From Jatrophihabitans sp. (GTDB lineage Bacteria > Actinomycetota > Actinomycetes > Mycobacteriales > Jatrophihabitantaceae), in the NCBI GenBank assembly GCA_036399055.1, contig DASWNX010000015.1, positions 62,001 to 126,000 on the forward strand: 64,000 nucleotides of DNA, in the 5' to 3' direction. Numbering within the stretch: the stretch's first letter is position 1; the number at the start of each line of letters is the position of its first letter. Of this stretch, positions 62,467-64,000 are shown one piece after another. The translations under genes were made by a program, and so were the position numbers. Under the pieces are notes generated by a model. It made no database searches. It was not told the origin of the DNA and saw only the letters and a program-made list of their open reading frames with translations.

Positions 62467-63129
62467 CTAGCCGCGGACCCTGCTGGGCCGGCTGCGCCAC
62501 CAGTGGACAGCGGTCGGCAGCAGCGAGAGCACCACGACGCTCACCAGGATCAGGTCGATCTTCGGGGCGACGGTCTCCTGCACGAAGTCGATGTGGCCCA
62601 GCGCCCGGCCGAGCAGCACGACGCCGTCGGCCCACAGGATCCCGCCGATCACCGAGTACAGGGCGTACACCGAGAACCTCATCTTGCCGACGCCGGCCAT
62701 CACAGTGGCCACCGTCCGCACCACCGGCACGAACCTGGCCAGGATGATCGTCGAGCGGCCGAACCGGTCGAAGAAGGCCTGCGAACGGGTGACGTACTCG
62801 GGTTTGAACAACCGCGACTGCGGCCGGTCGAACACCTTGGGACCGGCCTTCCAGCCGATCCAGTAACCGACCAGGTTGCCGGCCACCGCCGCGATCGGCA
62901 GCACTATCAGCACCACCGGCAGGCTGGGGAAGTTGATCGACGGGTCGTCGATGGCGATCAGCAGGCCTGCTGAGAACAGCAACGTGTCACCCGGCAGGAA
63001 GAAGCCGACGAGCAGGCCGCACTCGGCGAACAGGATGACAGCCATCCCAATCAGGCCGTAACTGCCGAGCAGGTGCTTGGGCGAGATGGGGTTGGCCAGC
63101 AGCTGGCTCGCCACGTCAAGCGTCGTCAT
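62467..63129 (-). CDS. DedA family membrane protein
   Basis: The 220-residue protein has the VTT/SNARE-associated motif of DedA proteins: FAECGLLVGFFLPGDTLLF, GNLVGYWIGWKAG, FDRFGRSTIILARFVPVVRT and AGVGKMRFSVY. The Glu near the start, the FLPGDTLL block and the R in ARFVPVVRT are the functional DedA residues. These proteins are lipid scramblases/transporters linked to undecaprenyl phosphate recycling and membrane potential. Confidence 0.92.
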   Translation of the reverse strand: MTTLDVASQLLANPISPKHLLGSYGLIGMAVILFAECGLLVGFFLPGDTLLFSAGLLIAIDDPSINFPSLPVVLIVLPIAAVAGNLVGYWIGWKAGPKVFDRPQSRLFKPEYVTRSQAFFDRFGRSTIILARFVPVVRTVATVMAGVGKMRFSVYALYSVIGGILWADGVVLLGRALGHIDFVQETVAPKIDLILVSVVVLSLLPTAVHWWRSRPSRVRG

Positions 63130-63237
63130 AACCAGCAAGCTTACGGACGGCGGAGGCGACTTCTCGACACCTCGCTCAGCCCGCTGAAGGGCACAGCTGC
63201 TCCACAGCCGGACCGGTGACCAACCGATCGCGGTGCG

Positions 63238-64000
63238 TCAGCCGGTCCAGCCGGCCAGCAGCTCCCGCTCCCGCTCGGGCGCCAGCCCCGGCGTCCGGTC
63301 CGAGGGCTGCCAGCCGCCCTCGATCGAGCGCATCCACTCCCAGGTGTCGACCAGGGTGTCCCGGACCGGCCGGCAGGCCAGCCCGGCGGCCTCGGCGGCG
63401 GAGGTGTCCTGGGCCCAGAGCCCCGGGGCGTCGGCGGCCGGCGCCCACAACGGCAGCTCCGTCCAGCTCTCGACGCCGGCCGCGGTGAGGTAGTCATCGC
63501 CCAGCCAGGTGAACTCGGCGTCCGAGCCGGTGACCTCGCGCGCCTCGGCGAACAGCTGGCCGCGGTTGACCTGGTGGGCGGGCCCGGTGACCTCGAAGGC
63601 GCCGGCCGGTCGCCGCAGCGCGAACTCGGCGATGTCGCGGGCGTCGATCAACCGCAGCTCCTCGTCGGGGGCGCCGGGGGCCAGGGTCTGCCCGCCCCGT
63701 GCGATCCGGTCCAGCCACCACGGCAGCCGGCCGACCCGGTCGTGCGGGCCGACGATCAGGCCGGCTCGCAGGATCGACGTGCGGTGCTCGCCGAAGGCCC
63801 GCAGGACAGCCCGCTCGGCGCCGACCTTGCGCCAGCCGTAGGCCGCGCCCTCGTCGACGTCCTCGGGCGCCTGCTCGCCGACCGCGTCGGGATCGCCGTC
63901 ATAGACCCCTTGCCGGTGGTAGTCGGCCAGCCCGGGCCAGCCGGAGTAGGCGTTGACCGAGGAGGTGAAGGCGTAGTGACCGGCGCTGGGCTCGAGCAGC
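63238..64000 (-). CDS. NAD-dependent epimerase/dehydratase family protein, N-terminus cut off
   Basis: The reading frame is open from the window edge to TGA 63238-63240, giving about 254 C-terminal residues. Visible are HYAFTSSVNAYSGW (strand and Ser), the catalytic YGWRK, ILRAGLIVGPHDRVG, and the substrate region RLIDARDIAEFALRRPAGAF of extended SDRs. The NAD-binding TGxxGxxG would lie beyond 64000. Similar proteins are annotated as reductases or epimerases of unknown substrate. Confidence 0.85.
   Translation of the reverse strand, partial: LLEPSAGHYAFTSSVNAYSGWPGLADYHRQGVYDGDPDAVGEQAPEDVDEGAAYGWRKVGAERAVLRAFGEHRTSILRAGLIVGPHDRVGRLPWWLDRIARGGQTLAPGAPDEELRLIDARDIAEFALRRPAGAFEVTGPAHQVNRGQLFAEAREVTGSDAEFTWLGDDYLTAAGVESWTELPLWAPAADAPGLWAQDTSAAEAAGLACRPVRDTLVDTWEWMRSIEGGWQPSDRTPGLAPERERELLAGWTG

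Overview
The window is about 64 kb of high-GC, densely packed chromosome with many GTG/TTG starts and ATGA stop/start overlaps. It is most likely from an actinobacterium. Pointers are a FadE5-type acyl-CoA dehydrogenase, F420-dependent enzymes, a mycothiol-dependent maleylpyruvate isomerase-like protein, HspR/HAIR heat-shock control, a gluABCD-type transporter and RNase J. No rRNA is present, so the genus cannot be fixed. There is no prophage, transposase or CRISPR array; most of the window is ordinary housekeeping sequence.

Layout. 1-2.7 kb: 2-oxoacid dehydrogenase E1alpha (tail only), E1beta and E2, with a repeat array wedged between E1alpha and E1beta. 2.7-14.5 kb: glutathione peroxidase, a 49-residue protein behind a clear promoter, MOSC protein, thioredoxin-NHL protein, FadE5-like dehydrogenase, tyrosine phosphatase, LLM oxidoreductase, SerA, MarR regulator, AAA ATPase and a repeat-bearing membrane protein. 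14.5-19.6 kb: a cobalamin riboswitch ahead of cbtB-cbtA-fhuF-like, tRNA-Gly(CCC), two divergent HTH regulators and dcd. 19.6-33.8 kb: DinB-like protein, ilvE, flavin monooxygenase plus SDR, an OmpR/HK pair with an F420 reductase and a lipoprotein PBP upstream, TauE-type permease, and a large Fe-S oxidoreductase.

33.8-43.2 kb is a protein-quality region: dnaK-grpE-dnaJ-hspR, a secreted cyclophilin, an ECF sigma factor with a membrane partner, and clpB. Both dnaK and clpB carry an HspR HAIR operator superimposed on a GGAAC-N18-GTT (SigH/SigR-like) promoter. 43.3-48.7 kb: membrane proteins (RDD, DUF2752 and others), an SDR, a second copy of the repeat array, pyrE and a SpoU methyltransferase. 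48.7-50.3 kb: a polymorphic toxin (WXG/LXG-like N-terminus, RNase A-like CdiA C-terminus) with a CdiI-like immunity gene, on sequence of visibly lower GC. 50.4-64 kb: FAD dehydrogenase, gamma-glutamyltransferase-like protein, serine hydrolase, methionine aminopeptidase, RNase J, MpaB-like oxygenase, gluDCBA, DedA protein and a partial epimerase.

The most unusual signals are: (1) a 66-72-bp repeat, twice in tandem at each of two distant loci, always reading as an open frame of MSEHRS-type peptide that ends in ATGA with the next gene; (2) short tandem duplications spanning or abutting stop codons at several genes; (3) the toxin/immunity pair; (4) the composite heat-shock promoters; (5) a cobalt-transport operon whose third gene is FhuF-like and runs into a tRNA gene.
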